A stretch of 64,000 nucleotides of DNA from an uncultured bacterium (GCA_937958885.1 CALGMT010000010.1:1-64000); one strand, 5' to 3'. Shown: positions 9,733 through 18,303, numbered from the stretch's first letter. Made by a program: numbers and translations. The notes: generated by a model not told the origin, from the sequence alone.

Positions 9733-10581
9733 ATGATGGATTCGGATAAAACGATCAAAATTTATCTGCGGGAAATCGGTCAGACGCCGCTGCTGACCCC
9801 GCAGCAGGAAATCGAATTGGCGGCCCGCATCAAGAAGGGCGACCAGGAGGCCAAGAGCTTGATGATTCGGGCGAATCTCCGCCTTGTGGTGAAGATTGCG
9901 CACGATTACGCGCGCTACGGGTTGCCGCTGCTCGACTTGATTTCCGAGGGCAACATCGGACTGATGAAGGCCGTCGAGCGCTTTGACCCGAAGAAAGGCG
10001 GCAAGTTGAGCACCTACGCCGCGTGGTGGATCAAGCAGGCCATCAAGCGGGCGCTGGCGAACCAGAGCAAGACGATACGGCTCCCCGCGCATCTGGTGGA
10101 CAAGATCGCGCGGATGCGCCGCGTGGAGCATCAGCTCACGGAAAAATACGGCCGCGAGCCGACGAGCGAGGAGCTAGCCGTCGAACTCGGGGTCGAACCC
10201 TCCGTCGTCCGCCACTGGCAAACGGTCTCGCTCAAGCCGGCGTCGCTGGACGCGCCGCTCGGCGGCGATTCCGATAACACCGAGTTTGGAGAGCTGATCG
10301 GAGACGAGCGGGCGCGGAGCCCGTATGACGAAATCAATGATCGCCAGCTCAAGGACGAGGTCGAGGGCCTCTTGGATCGACTCGACCGGCGCGAGCGGGA
10401 TATTCTAAAGTACCGGTACGGCTTGCGGGGCGCCCGCGTGGAGACGCTCGAAACCGTGGGCCGGCGGTTTCGGATCACGCGCGAGCGCGTGCGGCAGATT
10501 CAAAATGCCGCCGTCGGCAAGCTGCGTCAGATGATGGACGAAAATGATCGCGTGAATGAACTGGAAGGCGCGGGTGTATGA
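9733..10581 (+). CDS. RNA polymerase sigma-70 family factor (group 1/2 type)
   Basis: 282 residues from the second possible ATG, chosen because GGGAGG at 9717-9722 is well spaced for 9733. Region 1.2 (IKIYLREIGQTPLLTPQQE), region 2 with the -10 binding helix (STYAAWWIKQAIKRALAN), region 3 (AHLVDKIARMRR) and the region 4 helix-turn-helix (VGRRFRITRERVRQIQN) are all intact. Region 1.1 is missing and the protein is short, which fits a group 2 or RpoS-like factor or the compact primary sigma of some PVC bacteria. It would direct core RNA polymerase to TTGACA/TATAAT promoters. It overlaps apt by four bases (ATGA). Confidence 0.9.
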   Translation: MMDSDKTIKIYLREIGQTPLLTPQQEIELAARIKKGDQEAKSLMIRANLRLVVKIAHDYARYGLPLLDLISEGNIGLMKAVERFDPKKGGKLSTYAAWWIKQAIKRALANQSKTIRLPAHLVDKIARMRRVEHQLTEKYGREPTSEELAVELGVEPSVVRHWQTVSLKPASLDAPLGGDSDNTEFGELIGDERARSPYDEINDRQLKDEVEGLLDRLDRRERDILKYRYGLRGARVETLETVGRRFRITRERVRQIQNAAVGKLRQMMDENDRVNELEGAGV

Positions 10582-11099
10582 CTGCTAATGCCATCAAGGC
10601 GGCGATTCGGGACATCCCGGACTTTCCGAAGCCCGGCATAGTTTTTAAAGACATCACTCCGATTCTGCGCAATCCGGTGCTATTCCGCGCCGCCGTTCAG
10701 CTCTTTGCCGATCGCCACCGCGGTCGCGCGATCCATCGCATTGCGGCGATCGAATCCCGCGGCTTTCTGTTTGGCGCCGCGTTGGCTTTGGCGTTGGGCG
10801 TCGGCCTGGTCCCCATTCGGAAAAAGGGAAAACTGCCCTACCGCACCGTCGAGGAAACCTACGATTTGGAATATGGAACCGCGACGATCGAGGCGCACGA
10901 AGATGCGTTCGAGGCGGGCGAATCCGTGCTCCTGATCGACGACCTGCTCGCGACGGGCGGTACCGCCCGCGCGGCGGCGTCCCTCATCGAGCGCCTGGGC
11001 GCGCGCGTGCTGGAAATCGATTTCCTGATCGAATTGACCTTTCTCGACGGCCGTTCCCGCCTCTCGCCGCACCCCATTTTTGCGCCGATATCGTTTTAA
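10578..11099 (+). CDS. apt: Adenine phosphoribosyltransferase
   Basis: 173 residues, the usual family length. It converts adenine and PRPP to AMP in purine salvage. The PRPP-binding loop VLLIDDLLATGGTA lies at about 117-130, and the N-terminal block IPDFPKPGIVFKDITPIL and the IESRGFLFG motif are standard for Apt. The start ATG overlaps the sigma factor stop codon (ATGA), so translation is probably coupled. The gene ends in an unremarkable 111-base spacer before the next gene, where GGGGGA precedes the ATG at 11211. Confidence 0.95.
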   Translation: MTANAIKAAIRDIPDFPKPGIVFKDITPILRNPVLFRAAVQLFADRHRGRAIHRIAAIESRGFLFGAALALALGVGLVPIRKKGKLPYRTVEETYDLEYGTATIEAHEDAFEAGESVLLIDDLLATGGTARAAASLIERLGARVLEIDFLIELTFLDGRSRLSPHPIFAPISF

Positions 11100-11210
11100 T
11101 CCGACGCCCCAGACGGCGCGAAAAGGGCCTGATTTTCTATTACGGCGCTTGGCATCCAAGGGTACAGTCGATAGTCTGTCGGCGCGCGGTAAGCGTTTGG
11201 TGATGGGGGA

Positions 11211-12248
11211 ATGAAAACGAGACCGCATCCGGGTGAGACGTCGATCATCGACATCCGACCCAGCGTCGCCGTGATCGGCGCGGGCATGGCCGGCGTCACG
11301 GCGGCGCGCCTGCTGTCGGAGCGCGGATATCCGGTGCGGATTTTCGACAAAGGGCGCGGCATCGGCGGGCGCATGTCCACGCGGCGCGAGGGCGATTGCG
11401 CGTTCGATCACGGGTGCCAATTCTTTACCGTTCGGGACGATCGGTTTCGAAGTTACGTCGAGGCCTGGCAGGATGCCGGACTGGTGAGCCCGTGGCGGCA
11501 CCGCATTGCCAACTGCGATCGGGGCGACATTACGGTGTTGAGGGATGACACCGTGCGGTACGTCGGTGTGCCCGGCATGAACGCGATGATCAAGGGCATG
11601 GCGGAGGGTCTGTCGATTCAGCTTGCGACGCGGATCGTGGAGATCAATGAAACGGACGAAGGCTGGCGTCTTGTCGCCGACAGCGGACCCGTGGACGACG
11701 CGTTCGACATGGTCATCGTGACCGCGCCCGCCGAGCAGTCGTCCGATTTGCTTAAAGCCGCGCCCGCGCTTCAGGCGAAAGCTGCTTCCGTCCGCATGCA
11801 GCCCTGTTGGGCGGTGATGGCGATGTTTGAGTTCGAACTCGACGCGCCGTTCGAGGCCGCGTTTGTTCGAAACAGCCCGCTCGTTTGGGTCGCGAACGGC
11901 GGCAGTAAACCGGGACGCGCGGCGCATGAAGCCTGGGTCCTGCACGCATCGCCGGCCTGGTCGCGCGCGCATTTGGATGACAAGCCGGACGCGGTGATCG
12001 CGCAGTTGCTGCGCGCGTTCTACGAAGCGCTCGGCATCAAGGATGTTGACCCCAGCGTGACGCTTGCGCACCGCTGGCGCTATGCCGCGCCGGAAAATGC
12101 GCTGGATTGCGGCTTCTTGTGGGACGCCGAACTGAATATCGGCGCCGCCGGCGACTGGTGTTTGAACGCGCGCGTCGAGAACGCGTTTTTGAGCGGGTTT
12201 CTCCTCGCGGATCACATCCACGCCAGCCGGCCCCGCGCGATGTTGTAG
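11211..12248 (+). CDS. Renalase-like NAD(P)/FAD-dependent oxidoreductase
   Basis: 345 residues. The Rossmann FAD-binding motif VIGAGMAGVTAARLL is at about 17-31, followed by the family signature FDKGRGIGGRMSTRR and FDHGCQFFTVRD, which is diagnostic of the bacterial renalase-like group (COG3380). Bacterial renalases oxidise wrongly reduced dihydro-NAD(P) isomers, although most members have not been tested. A C-terminal DCGFLWDAELNIGAAGDW motif closes the FAD site. A GGGGGA ribosome-binding sequence precedes the ATG. The gene converges on the methyltransferase gene that follows, with only 15 bases between them. Confidence 0.85.
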   Translation: MKTRPHPGETSIIDIRPSVAVIGAGMAGVTAARLLSERGYPVRIFDKGRGIGGRMSTRREGDCAFDHGCQFFTVRDDRFRSYVEAWQDAGLVSPWRHRIANCDRGDITVLRDDTVRYVGVPGMNAMIKGMAEGLSIQLATRIVEINETDEGWRLVADSGPVDDAFDMVIVTAPAEQSSDLLKAAPALQAKAASVRMQPCWAVMAMFEFELDAPFEAAFVRNSPLVWVANGGSKPGRAAHEAWVLHASPAWSRAHLDDKPDAVIAQLLRAFYEALGIKDVDPSVTLAHRWRYAAPENALDCGFLWDAELNIGAAGDWCLNARVENAFLSGFLLADHIHASRPRAML

Positions 12249-12263
12249 CTGCGGCGCGGCGGT

Positions 12264-13043
12264 TCAGGCGCGCCGCCGCCAGCGGGTCGCCTCTGTGAGG
12301 ATCAGCTCATATTTGCGGGCGTGTTCCGGAATCAAGAGGGCGAGGTCCTCGCGCGATTCCAACTCGAAATTCGGGCCGAGCAACGTTTTTAACCCGTCGA
12401 GCGTATGCACCGGCCCCGAAGCGCCCTGATAGCCTCCAATCCAATTCTCGCGCGGCGTGTATATGTGCCGCCATGTCGCGGGTGTGGTGAGCAGGAGTCG
12501 GCCGCCGGGTTTCACCAGCGCGGGCAACCGCGCCAAAAAGCGGCGCGGCTCGCGCAGCCGGCAGATCAGATTGGCGGCGAGCACGTAATCGAATGTGCCG
12601 AGATCTTCCCGGAGGCGCTCGGCATCGCCGACCTCGAAGTGCGCGCGGGCGGGATCGATGCCCGGCGGCCTGCGCGCGGTGTACGTCGTGACCAGCTCGC
12701 CTTCGAAGGGTGTTGAATAATCGATGGCTTCACCGTTTCGCAGCGTCTCGGCTGCGCGGATAAACGACGCTGAATAATCGATTCCGATCGCCTCTCCGCA
12801 AACGCGCGCCAATTCGAATGTGGATCGACCCACCGCGCAGCCGACATCCAGCGCGCGCAGCGGGGAGCGCCCATCAGCGCCCGCGGGCGCCGCCGATGTG
12901 CCCAGCAGCATATGAGCGCAGCGGACGGGAAAATCCAGCGCGCAGGCAAAGGGCGAGGAAGGAGAAACTAATCCGCGCCCTTCGCCGTAGTGGAGCCAGA
13001 GATACTGCGCGAGCGCGCTGTCCGACTCGTAGTACGTTGTCAC
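12264..13043 (-). CDS. Stand-alone 4-mercaptohistidine N1-methyltransferase (OvoA C-terminal type)
   Basis: 259 residues. A class I SAM methyltransferase fold is visible: motif I ALDVGCAVGRSTFELA at about 62-77, an acidic loop EVGDAERL, and GGRLLLTTPATW. The N-terminal YYESDSALAQYLWLHYG, the DFPVRCAHMLL block and YTPRENWIGGYQG are hallmarks of the methyltransferase half of the ovothiol synthase OvoA. In ovothiol biosynthesis this half methylates 4-mercaptohistidine on ring N. Here it is free-standing; no sulfoxide synthase domain is in the window. The start is GTG, overlapping the preceding gene's stop as GTGA, so the two genes form a translationally coupled pair. The fold is certain; the substrate is inferred. 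Confidence 0.8.
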   Translation of the reverse strand: MTTYYESDSALAQYLWLHYGEGRGLVSPSSPFACALDFPVRCAHMLLGTSAAPAGADGRSPLRALDVGCAVGRSTFELARVCGEAIGIDYSASFIRAAETLRNGEAIDYSTPFEGELVTTYTARRPPGIDPARAHFEVGDAERLREDLGTFDYVLAANLICRLREPRRFLARLPALVKPGGRLLLTTPATWRHIYTPRENWIGGYQGASGPVHTLDGLKTLLGPNFELESREDLALLIPEHARKYELILTEATRWRRRA

Positions 13044-14191
13044 GAATGCGCCCGGACAGCATCCAACAAGGCGCGCGTGTACGCGCTGGGCTGGTAGTCC
13101 TTTGCGACGACGATCGTTTCGCCGTGGCGGTGCAGACGGATCTCGCAGTTTGTGATTTCAGGCGTTTTGTGCGGCGCGAACAGGATATCGTCGTGCGTGG
13201 CGTGGCTCGATTCGCTGAACTTGTCCGGCGTGAGATGGCCGCCCAGATGATCGCTGCGGCCGGTGGCGACATGGAAGGTGCCGAGCACCTTCTCGTCTTG
13301 AATATCGCGTCCGGACCAGGGCAGTTCCTGCGTGCCGAGCCCCAATTCGCCCAATTCGCCGGTGACCGGATCCGCCGCGAGTTTTGCGTTGTGCCGCGCG
13401 ATCGTGTCCGGGTTGCCTTTGAGCAAATCCGCTCGAACGATCCTCCCGCCGGACACGGTCATCAGCCCGATGGTGCCGTCCTCTTCATATTTGAGCGGGA
13501 AAGATCCTTCGCCGCCGGTCGGAACCCAATAGACCTCGCCTGCCGGCAGGTTGGCGACGTCCGGATGCTTGCCGCGACAGAGCCCGTGGCTTTTCTGGGC
13601 CTCCTGCCCGTTGAGGTCCAGCCGCAGCGTATAGACATTGCCCATCACGGTAAAATCGAGCTCAGCCCAGTCGGCGCCGGTCATCCCAGCGCGCAGCGCT
13701 TCGGCTTCGCGGCTGACTTCGTCATAATCCACCGCAAGGCCCGTGCGCAGAATGATGTCATTCATGCCGTGCATGGTCGCGCCGCGGAACCCGTACTGTT
13801 TGGCGAATGCGGTCAACGGCGCCGTTGCGGAATAGGTGGTGATGGCGAGAATGATATCGTACTTCGGATAGACCTCTTGCTGCAGGCTGATGGTGTAGCC
13901 GGCCGCGTCGACGGCCGCATCGGGCAGGTCGAGATTGCTGCCGCCGGTGATTTTGTAGGCATACATCTCGCCGCCGGTCAGGCCGAGCACGCCGGACAGC
14001 AGCCCCTTGTGAAATACTTCGTAGGCATGGCGCTGAATGGTGTAATCGGCGTTTTGGAGGAAGCGATACGCCTCCATGTCGCGGGGATCGTCGAGATCGA
14101 TCAGAATGGCCACCCGCTCGCCGCCTTCCGGCGAGAATACGGTCTTCAACAGGCGGGCGAGATCGAAGGGCGGGAACGTGCGCTGGTACAT
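13040..14191 (-). CDS. M29 aminopeptidase-like protein of unknown function
   Basis: 383 residues from the ATG at 14191, chosen because GGGAGGA lies six bases upstream; a TTG 15 bases earlier is less likely. The second half resembles the thermophilic aminopeptidase (M29/AmpS and NicX-like) metal-site region: NLPAGEVYWVPTGGEGS, ELGLGTQ, DEKVLGTFHVATGRSDHLGG and a final HATHDDILF acidic/His block. The usual M29 role is metal-dependent cleavage, but related proteins include ring-cleaving dioxygenases, so the reaction is open. It sits upstream of and overlaps the ovothiol-type methyltransferase gene, suggesting a role on the same thiol-histidine compound or its precursor. Confidence 0.65.
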   Translation of the reverse strand: MYQRTFPPFDLARLLKTVFSPEGGERVAILIDLDDPRDMEAYRFLQNADYTIQRHAYEVFHKGLLSGVLGLTGGEMYAYKITGGSNLDLPDAAVDAAGYTISLQQEVYPKYDIILAITTYSATAPLTAFAKQYGFRGATMHGMNDIILRTGLAVDYDEVSREAEALRAGMTGADWAELDFTVMGNVYTLRLDLNGQEAQKSHGLCRGKHPDVANLPAGEVYWVPTGGEGSFPLKYEEDGTIGLMTVSGGRIVRADLLKGNPDTIARHNAKLAADPVTGELGELGLGTQELPWSGRDIQDEKVLGTFHVATGRSDHLGGHLTPDKFSESSHATHDDILFAPHKTPEITNCEIRLHRHGETIVVAKDYQPSAYTRALLDAVRAHS

Positions 14192-14333
14192 GATATATCC
14201 TCCCAAATGGTTACTCTAGAATCGCACGAAGGGCGCGCGCATTACAGATGATTTGATGCGTCTGCGCGCGGCGGGCTTTCGCGTTGTCGGAGAAGCCGGG
14301 GCATGCGTATATTGATACACGGAGAAAAGCGAA

Positions 14334-15080
14334 ATGAATTTCGATCTGAACGGGTTGTTGGGGGACTGGCCGTATGACCCCGCGTCGATCACCGCGCGCT
14401 GGATTGTCGGGCGCGACGGGACGCGCAAGATCCAAATGCGGCTCGATCTCGGCGTTTTGCAGATGGAACCGACCGGCCGGCCCGACGGCGCGCGCCCGCA
14501 CGGGCACGACACGCTGCTCGCCTATTACCTCGCGCGCGAAGAGGCCGAAGGCGCGCACGCCGCCGGCTTCGAGCTCGACGCCGCCGCATGCGGCGAATTG
14601 CAGCAGGAAGCCGCGCAATTCTACTATCGGTACATCTCCCTCTATGCGTTGCGCGATCTCGAAGGCGTCGTCGCCGACACGGACCACACGCTCGGCATTC
14701 TCGAACTCGTGTCGCGGCACGTGGAAGACGACGAACTCGCGTGGCAGTTTCTACAGTTCTATCCCTATATCCGCATGATGAACACCCGCGCGCTCGCCGA
14801 AATGGCCGCCGAGAACCACGCCTACGACGACGCGATCGCCGCGCTGGAAGAGGGGATCGCCGATATCCGCTCGTTCTGGCGCGATCAGGGCGACGAGGAG
14901 GACGAGGAGGAATCGCGCGAGATCGAATTGCTCACCGATCTGCTCGGCGACCTGCGCGGCTCGCGGCCCCGCTCGGAGGTCGATCGGCTGCAGGACGAAC
15001 TGTCCCGCGCGATCGCCGCCGAAAACTACGAACGCGCCGCGCGCCTGCGCGACGCGTTGAAACTGCTGCGGAAAACCTGA
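14334..15080 (+). CDS. UvrB/UvrC-motif protein, function unknown
   Basis: 248 residues. The last ~35 residues (EVDRLQDELSRAIAAENYERAARLRD) are a clear UVR motif, a helical hairpin used for protein contacts in UvrB, UvrC, McsA and ClpC. The N-terminal ~190 residues are a conserved-looking helical domain starting FDLNGLLGDWPYDPASITAR, with no nuclease or ATPase motif. A stretch of acidic residues (DEEDEEESREIE) links the two parts. It is not a UvrB or UvrC; the UVR tail more likely docks it to a Clp or kinase-type partner. GGAGAAAAGCGAA precedes the ATG. A DUF2294 gene follows after 11 bases. Confidence 0.7.
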   Translation: MNFDLNGLLGDWPYDPASITARWIVGRDGTRKIQMRLDLGVLQMEPTGRPDGARPHGHDTLLAYYLAREEAEGAHAAGFELDAAACGELQQEAAQFYYRYISLYALRDLEGVVADTDHTLGILELVSRHVEDDELAWQFLQFYPYIRMMNTRALAEMAAENHAYDDAIAALEEGIADIRSFWRDQGDEEDEEESREIELLTDLLGDLRGSRPRSEVDRLQDELSRAIAAENYERAARLRDALKLLRKT

Positions 15081-15091
15081 CCGGAGCCGTC

Positions 15092-15451
15092 ATGCCCGAA
15101 ACGCGCGGCGAACGGGAGGCTCGCATCACCGAGGCCTTCGTCAAATTCGAGCGCGACTACATGGGGCGCGGGCCGACCGGCGCGCGCACGTATCTCATCG
15201 ACGACATGGTGCTGGTGCGCCTCCAGGGCGTCATTACCCGCGCCGAACAGCACCTCGCCTCGGCGGACGCCACGGGGCGCGGGCGCGACCTCATCAAGCA
15301 AACCCGCATCGAGCTGCTCGAAAAGGCCCGTCCGCAACTGACCGCGCTCATCGAGGAGTTGACCGGCCAACGCATCCGCAGCCTGCACACCGACATCAGC
15401 GTCAAGACCGGCGAGCGCATCATCCTGCTGACGCTCGAACCGCGCGTCTGA
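15092..15451 (+). CDS. DUF2294 (MpsC-like) small protein
   Basis: 119 residues, the usual length of this family. Recognisable blocks are FVKFERDYMGRGPTGARTYL, the MVLVRLQGVITRAEQ strand, the LIKQTRIELLEKARPQLTALIEELTG helix and the final VSDIS-like strand (HTDISVKTGERIILLTL). DUF2294 has been linked to a sodium-translocating membrane-potential system in Staphylococcus, although the protein itself is soluble and its activity is unknown. The chosen ATG follows the UVR gene by 11 bases, and CCGGAG lies just upstream. An in-frame extension further upstream lies inside the UVR gene and is not coding. Confidence 0.75.
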   Translation: MPETRGEREARITEAFVKFERDYMGRGPTGARTYLIDDMVLVRLQGVITRAEQHLASADATGRGRDLIKQTRIELLEKARPQLTALIEELTGQRIRSLHTDISVKTGERIILLTLEPRV

Positions 15452-15466
15452 TTTTTTCGGATTCCG

Positions 15467-15494
15467 TTGACACGGCTTCGCGGAATCGTATGGT
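15467..15494 (+). promoter_or_regulatory. Sigma-70 type promoter for the DUF4914-like operon
   Basis: A perfect TTGACA (15467-15472) and TATGGT (15489-15494) are separated by 16 bp, in the only sizeable spacer before the operon. Transcription would begin near 15500 and run through a structured leader of about 170 bases. Confidence 0.6.
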
Positions 15495-15568
15495 ATGCGC
15501 GTTTGCCGGGAATTTGCACCGCGCAGCGCGAGGCCGATGCCGGGCGAACACCATAACCGTTTCAAGTT

Positions 15569-15636
15569 CCGGCCGAGCCCAGTGGAGCGGCCGGGAGGTG
15601 AGGCCGGATTCACAGTCATGTGGATTCGGCCTTTTT
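15569..15636 (+). terminator. Leader hairpins: terminator-like attenuator before the DUF4914-like gene
   Basis: Two stems lie between the promoter and the coding start. The first is a perfect 7-bp stem CCGGCCG/CGGCCGG (15569-15575 with 15588-15594) with a 12-base loop. The second pairs 15601-15614 with 15619-15632 (two G-U pairs) and ends in TTTTT, the form of an intrinsic terminator, 35 bases before the ATG. The purine-rich CGGCCGGGAGGTGAGGCCGG junction could pair alternatively. This looks like transcription attenuation or a short RNA; no known riboswitch class is recognised. Confidence 0.6.
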
Positions 15637-15670
15637 GTTTGGCAGCAACCGACATCACAGGAGAACGACG

Positions 15671-17563
15671 ATGGCAAAGATGGATCTGGGTTTCGAAGCG
15701 CCGCCGGAGGTGAAGGACATCCTCGCGGCGTGTCCGTCCTACACCGTTGCGCGGAACCAGCAGGAATTGACCGAGCTGGCGGTGCGCGACGCGGTCAACG
15801 GGGTGCACGAAGTCGCCTATGACGTGCCCGGCAAGGGGCGCGTGGTGGAAGTGAACGTGTGCCGCGTGAAGAACGGCATCTCGGCAAACTACGTCGAGCC
15901 GTACATGCGGCGGCGCGATCCGGACTGCATGGTGATTGCGGACGAGCGCCCGACGGACAAGCCGCGATTTCGCGAGGAGTTTGGGTCCACCTTCGAAAGC
16001 TTGCGCGAGGAAACGTTTGCGTGGCTCAAGACGCAGGAACTCGCGCTATTCCCGTTTCACGCGGGCGGACCCAATATCGGCGCCGATGCCTTGGTCGTCG
16101 GACCTGCGAACGCGGGCTTCTTCGCGCTCGGCCTTGCATTGTTGCAGGGCATCCTCGAAACCGAAAAAGTGCCGGAGGGGTTCAATCCGCGCGCGATCAT
16201 CTATGTCGCGCCGCCGTTCCGCCACACGCATTTCAAAGGCAAGCAAATGGTGGTGCACAACCGCCGCAGCCGGATCCATGAGCTGTTCAGCTATAACCTC
16301 TATCCCGGTCCGAGCGCGAAGAAAGGCATCTACGGCGTGCTGCTGACCCTGGGTGAGAAGGAAAACTGGGTCACCGCGCACTGCTCGACCGTGCAGGTCA
16401 TCACCCCGTACGAAAACAAAATCACGATCATGCACGAAGGCGCCAGCGGCGGCGGCAAGAGCGAGATGCTCGAGCAGGTGCACCGCGAACGCGACGGATC
16501 GCTGCTGCTCGGACGGCACACGCAGACCGGCGAGAAGCGCACCATCGTGATGCCGCGCAACTGCGACCTGCGGCCCGTCACCGACGACATGGCCCTCTGC
16601 CATCCGTCGCTCGCAAAGAACGACGGCCGCCTCGCGCTGATGGATGCCGAGCAGGGCTGGTTCGTGCGCGTCAACCACATCACCCGATATGGCGTGGATC
16701 CGCACCTCGAGGAGCTGACCATTCATCCGAAAGAGCCGCTCCTCTTCCTGAACATCGACGCGAAGCCCGGCAGCACCGCGCTGATCTGGGAGCACATCGA
16801 GGACGAGCCCGGCAAGCCCTGCCCCAATCCGCGCGTGGTGATCCCGCGGAAGATTGTGCCCGGTGTGTACAACGGCGCGGTCAATGTGGACATCCGCAGT
16901 TTCGGCGTGCGCTGTCCGCCGTGCACGGCGGAAAATCCCAGCTACGGGATCATCGGACTCTTCCACACGCTGCCGCCCGCGCTGGCGTGGCTCTGGCGCC
17001 TGGTCGCCCCGCGCGGCCACGCGAATCCGAGCATCGTCGCGACCGAGGGCATGAGCTCCGAGGGCGTCGGCTCCTACTGGCCGTTTGCCACGGGCCGGAT
17101 GGTGGACCAGGCGAACCTGCTGTTGCAGCAGATCGTGGACACGCCGAAAATGAAGTACATTCTCTGCCCCAACCAACACATCGGCGCATGGAAAACCGGC
17201 TTCATGCCGCAGTGGATCGCGCGCGAATATCTCGCCCGCCGCGGCGGCGCGCGATTCGCGCGGAGCCAGGTCAAGCCCGCGCGGTGCGCGCTGCTCGGCT
17301 ATACGATGAACAGCGTGGTCATCGAGGGCCAGACCATCCCTTCGATCTTCCTGGAGGTGGATCGGCAGAAAGAGGTCGGCCCCGACGCCTATGACAAGGG
17401 CGCGCTGCAGCTCACCCACTTCTTCCACCAGCAGCTCGAGCAATTCCGCGACCCGGATTTGAATCCGCTCGGCGCGAAGATTATCGAGTGCTGTCTCGAC
17501 GGCGGCCGTGTGGAGGATTACGCCCAGCTCATTCCGCATCCGATGTTGGAAGAAGAAGATTGA
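15671..17563 (+). CDS. DUF4914-like protein, PEP carboxykinase-related P-loop fold
   Basis: 630 residues from the ATG at 15671, with AGGAGAA eight bases upstream. A kinase-1a-like P-loop, EGASGGGKSEMLEQ, lies at about 257-270, and GMSSEGVGSYWPFATG and CPNQHIGAWKTGFMPQWI follow. The order and length fit, from memory of the family, DUF4914, which is related to PEP carboxykinase; the canonical PEPCK P-loop and metal His/Lys set are not evident, so a carboxykinase reaction should not be assumed. The protein is soluble and Cys-rich (CPPC near 416). It is the first gene after a promoter and an attenuator-like leader and overlaps nth by one base (TGATG). Confidence 0.65.
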   Translation: MAKMDLGFEAPPEVKDILAACPSYTVARNQQELTELAVRDAVNGVHEVAYDVPGKGRVVEVNVCRVKNGISANYVEPYMRRRDPDCMVIADERPTDKPRFREEFGSTFESLREETFAWLKTQELALFPFHAGGPNIGADALVVGPANAGFFALGLALLQGILETEKVPEGFNPRAIIYVAPPFRHTHFKGKQMVVHNRRSRIHELFSYNLYPGPSAKKGIYGVLLTLGEKENWVTAHCSTVQVITPYENKITIMHEGASGGGKSEMLEQVHRERDGSLLLGRHTQTGEKRTIVMPRNCDLRPVTDDMALCHPSLAKNDGRLALMDAEQGWFVRVNHITRYGVDPHLEELTIHPKEPLLFLNIDAKPGSTALIWEHIEDEPGKPCPNPRVVIPRKIVPGVYNGAVNVDIRSFGVRCPPCTAENPSYGIIGLFHTLPPALAWLWRLVAPRGHANPSIVATEGMSSEGVGSYWPFATGRMVDQANLLLQQIVDTPKMKYILCPNQHIGAWKTGFMPQWIAREYLARRGGARFARSQVKPARCALLGYTMNSVVIEGQTIPSIFLEVDRQKEVGPDAYDKGALQLTHFFHQQLEQFRDPDLNPLGAKIIECCLDGGRVEDYAQLIPHPMLEEED

Positions 17564-18297
17564 TGACCCGCGCGGAGCGCGCACAGATTGTCGCACGGCG
17601 CCTCGACGAACGGTTTCCCGACGTCGAGCCGCCGTTGGTCCACCGCGATCCGTTCACGCTGCTGGTCGCGGTGATGTTGTCCGCGCAATGCACCGACAAG
17701 CGCGTGAACGAGGTGGCGCCGCGCCTGTTTGCCGTGGCGGACACGCCGGCGAAAATCGCGGCGCTCCCTGTGCGCGTCATTGCGCGGATCATTCGGCCCT
17801 GCGGGCTGGCGCCCGCGAAGTCGAAGGCGATTCGCGAGACGGCGAAGGTGGTGGTGGAAAAACACGGCGGGCAGGTGCCGCGCACGTTTGAAGAGCTGGA
17901 GGCCCTGCCCGGCGTCGGCCACAAGACGGCGTCCGTGGTCATGAGTCAGGCCTTTGGCGCGCCGGCATTTCCGGTGGATACGCACATTCACCGGCTGGCG
18001 AAGCGCTGGAAACTCACGCGCGGCCGCACGGTGGTTGAGACCGAGCGCGATTTGAAGAAGCTGTTTCCGCCGAACGAGTGGCACAAGCGGCATTTGCAAA
18101 TCATTTTCTATGGCCGCGCCTTTTGCACCGCGCGCGGGTGTGATGGGCGGACGTGTCCCCTGTGCGCGGAATTGCGCGCGCGGGCGAGGGTGGGGGGCGG
18201 AAAACGGAAATCCTTTCCTCCGGAGGGGCGGGCGAGGATGAATGAATACCGCCGCCGCGTTTTAGCATCGCAGCAAATGCCGGGTGCGGATATATAA
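17563..18297 (+). CDS. nth: Endonuclease III (DNA glycosylase/AP lyase)
   Basis: 244 residues. It removes oxidised pyrimidines and nicks the abasic site in base excision repair. The helix-hairpin-helix LPGVGHKTASVV carries the catalytic Lys121, and Asp139 is in VDTHIHRL, the same positions as in E. coli Nth. The four Cys of the iron-sulfur loop are present but spaced C-x4-C-x4-C-x2-C rather than the usual C-x6-C-x2-C-x5-C. After the cluster there is a basic tail of about 40 residues, part of it encoded by a CGGAAAACGGAAA repeat. The ATG overlaps the preceding stop by one base. Confidence 0.92.
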   Translation: MTRAERAQIVARRLDERFPDVEPPLVHRDPFTLLVAVMLSAQCTDKRVNEVAPRLFAVADTPAKIAALPVRVIARIIRPCGLAPAKSKAIRETAKVVVEKHGGQVPRTFEELEALPGVGHKTASVVMSQAFGAPAFPVDTHIHRLAKRWKLTRGRTVVETERDLKKLFPPNEWHKRHLQIIFYGRAFCTARGCDGRTCPLCAELRARARVGGGKRKSFPPEGRARMNEYRRRVLASQQMPGADI

Positions 18298-18303
18298 ACG
18301 TGC

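Noticed and set aside
12818..14251. Plus-strand frame of 477 codons across the methyltransferase pair
   Set aside because: Antisense to the M29-like and methyltransferase genes, which have clear motifs, a ribosome-binding site and overlapping stop/start.
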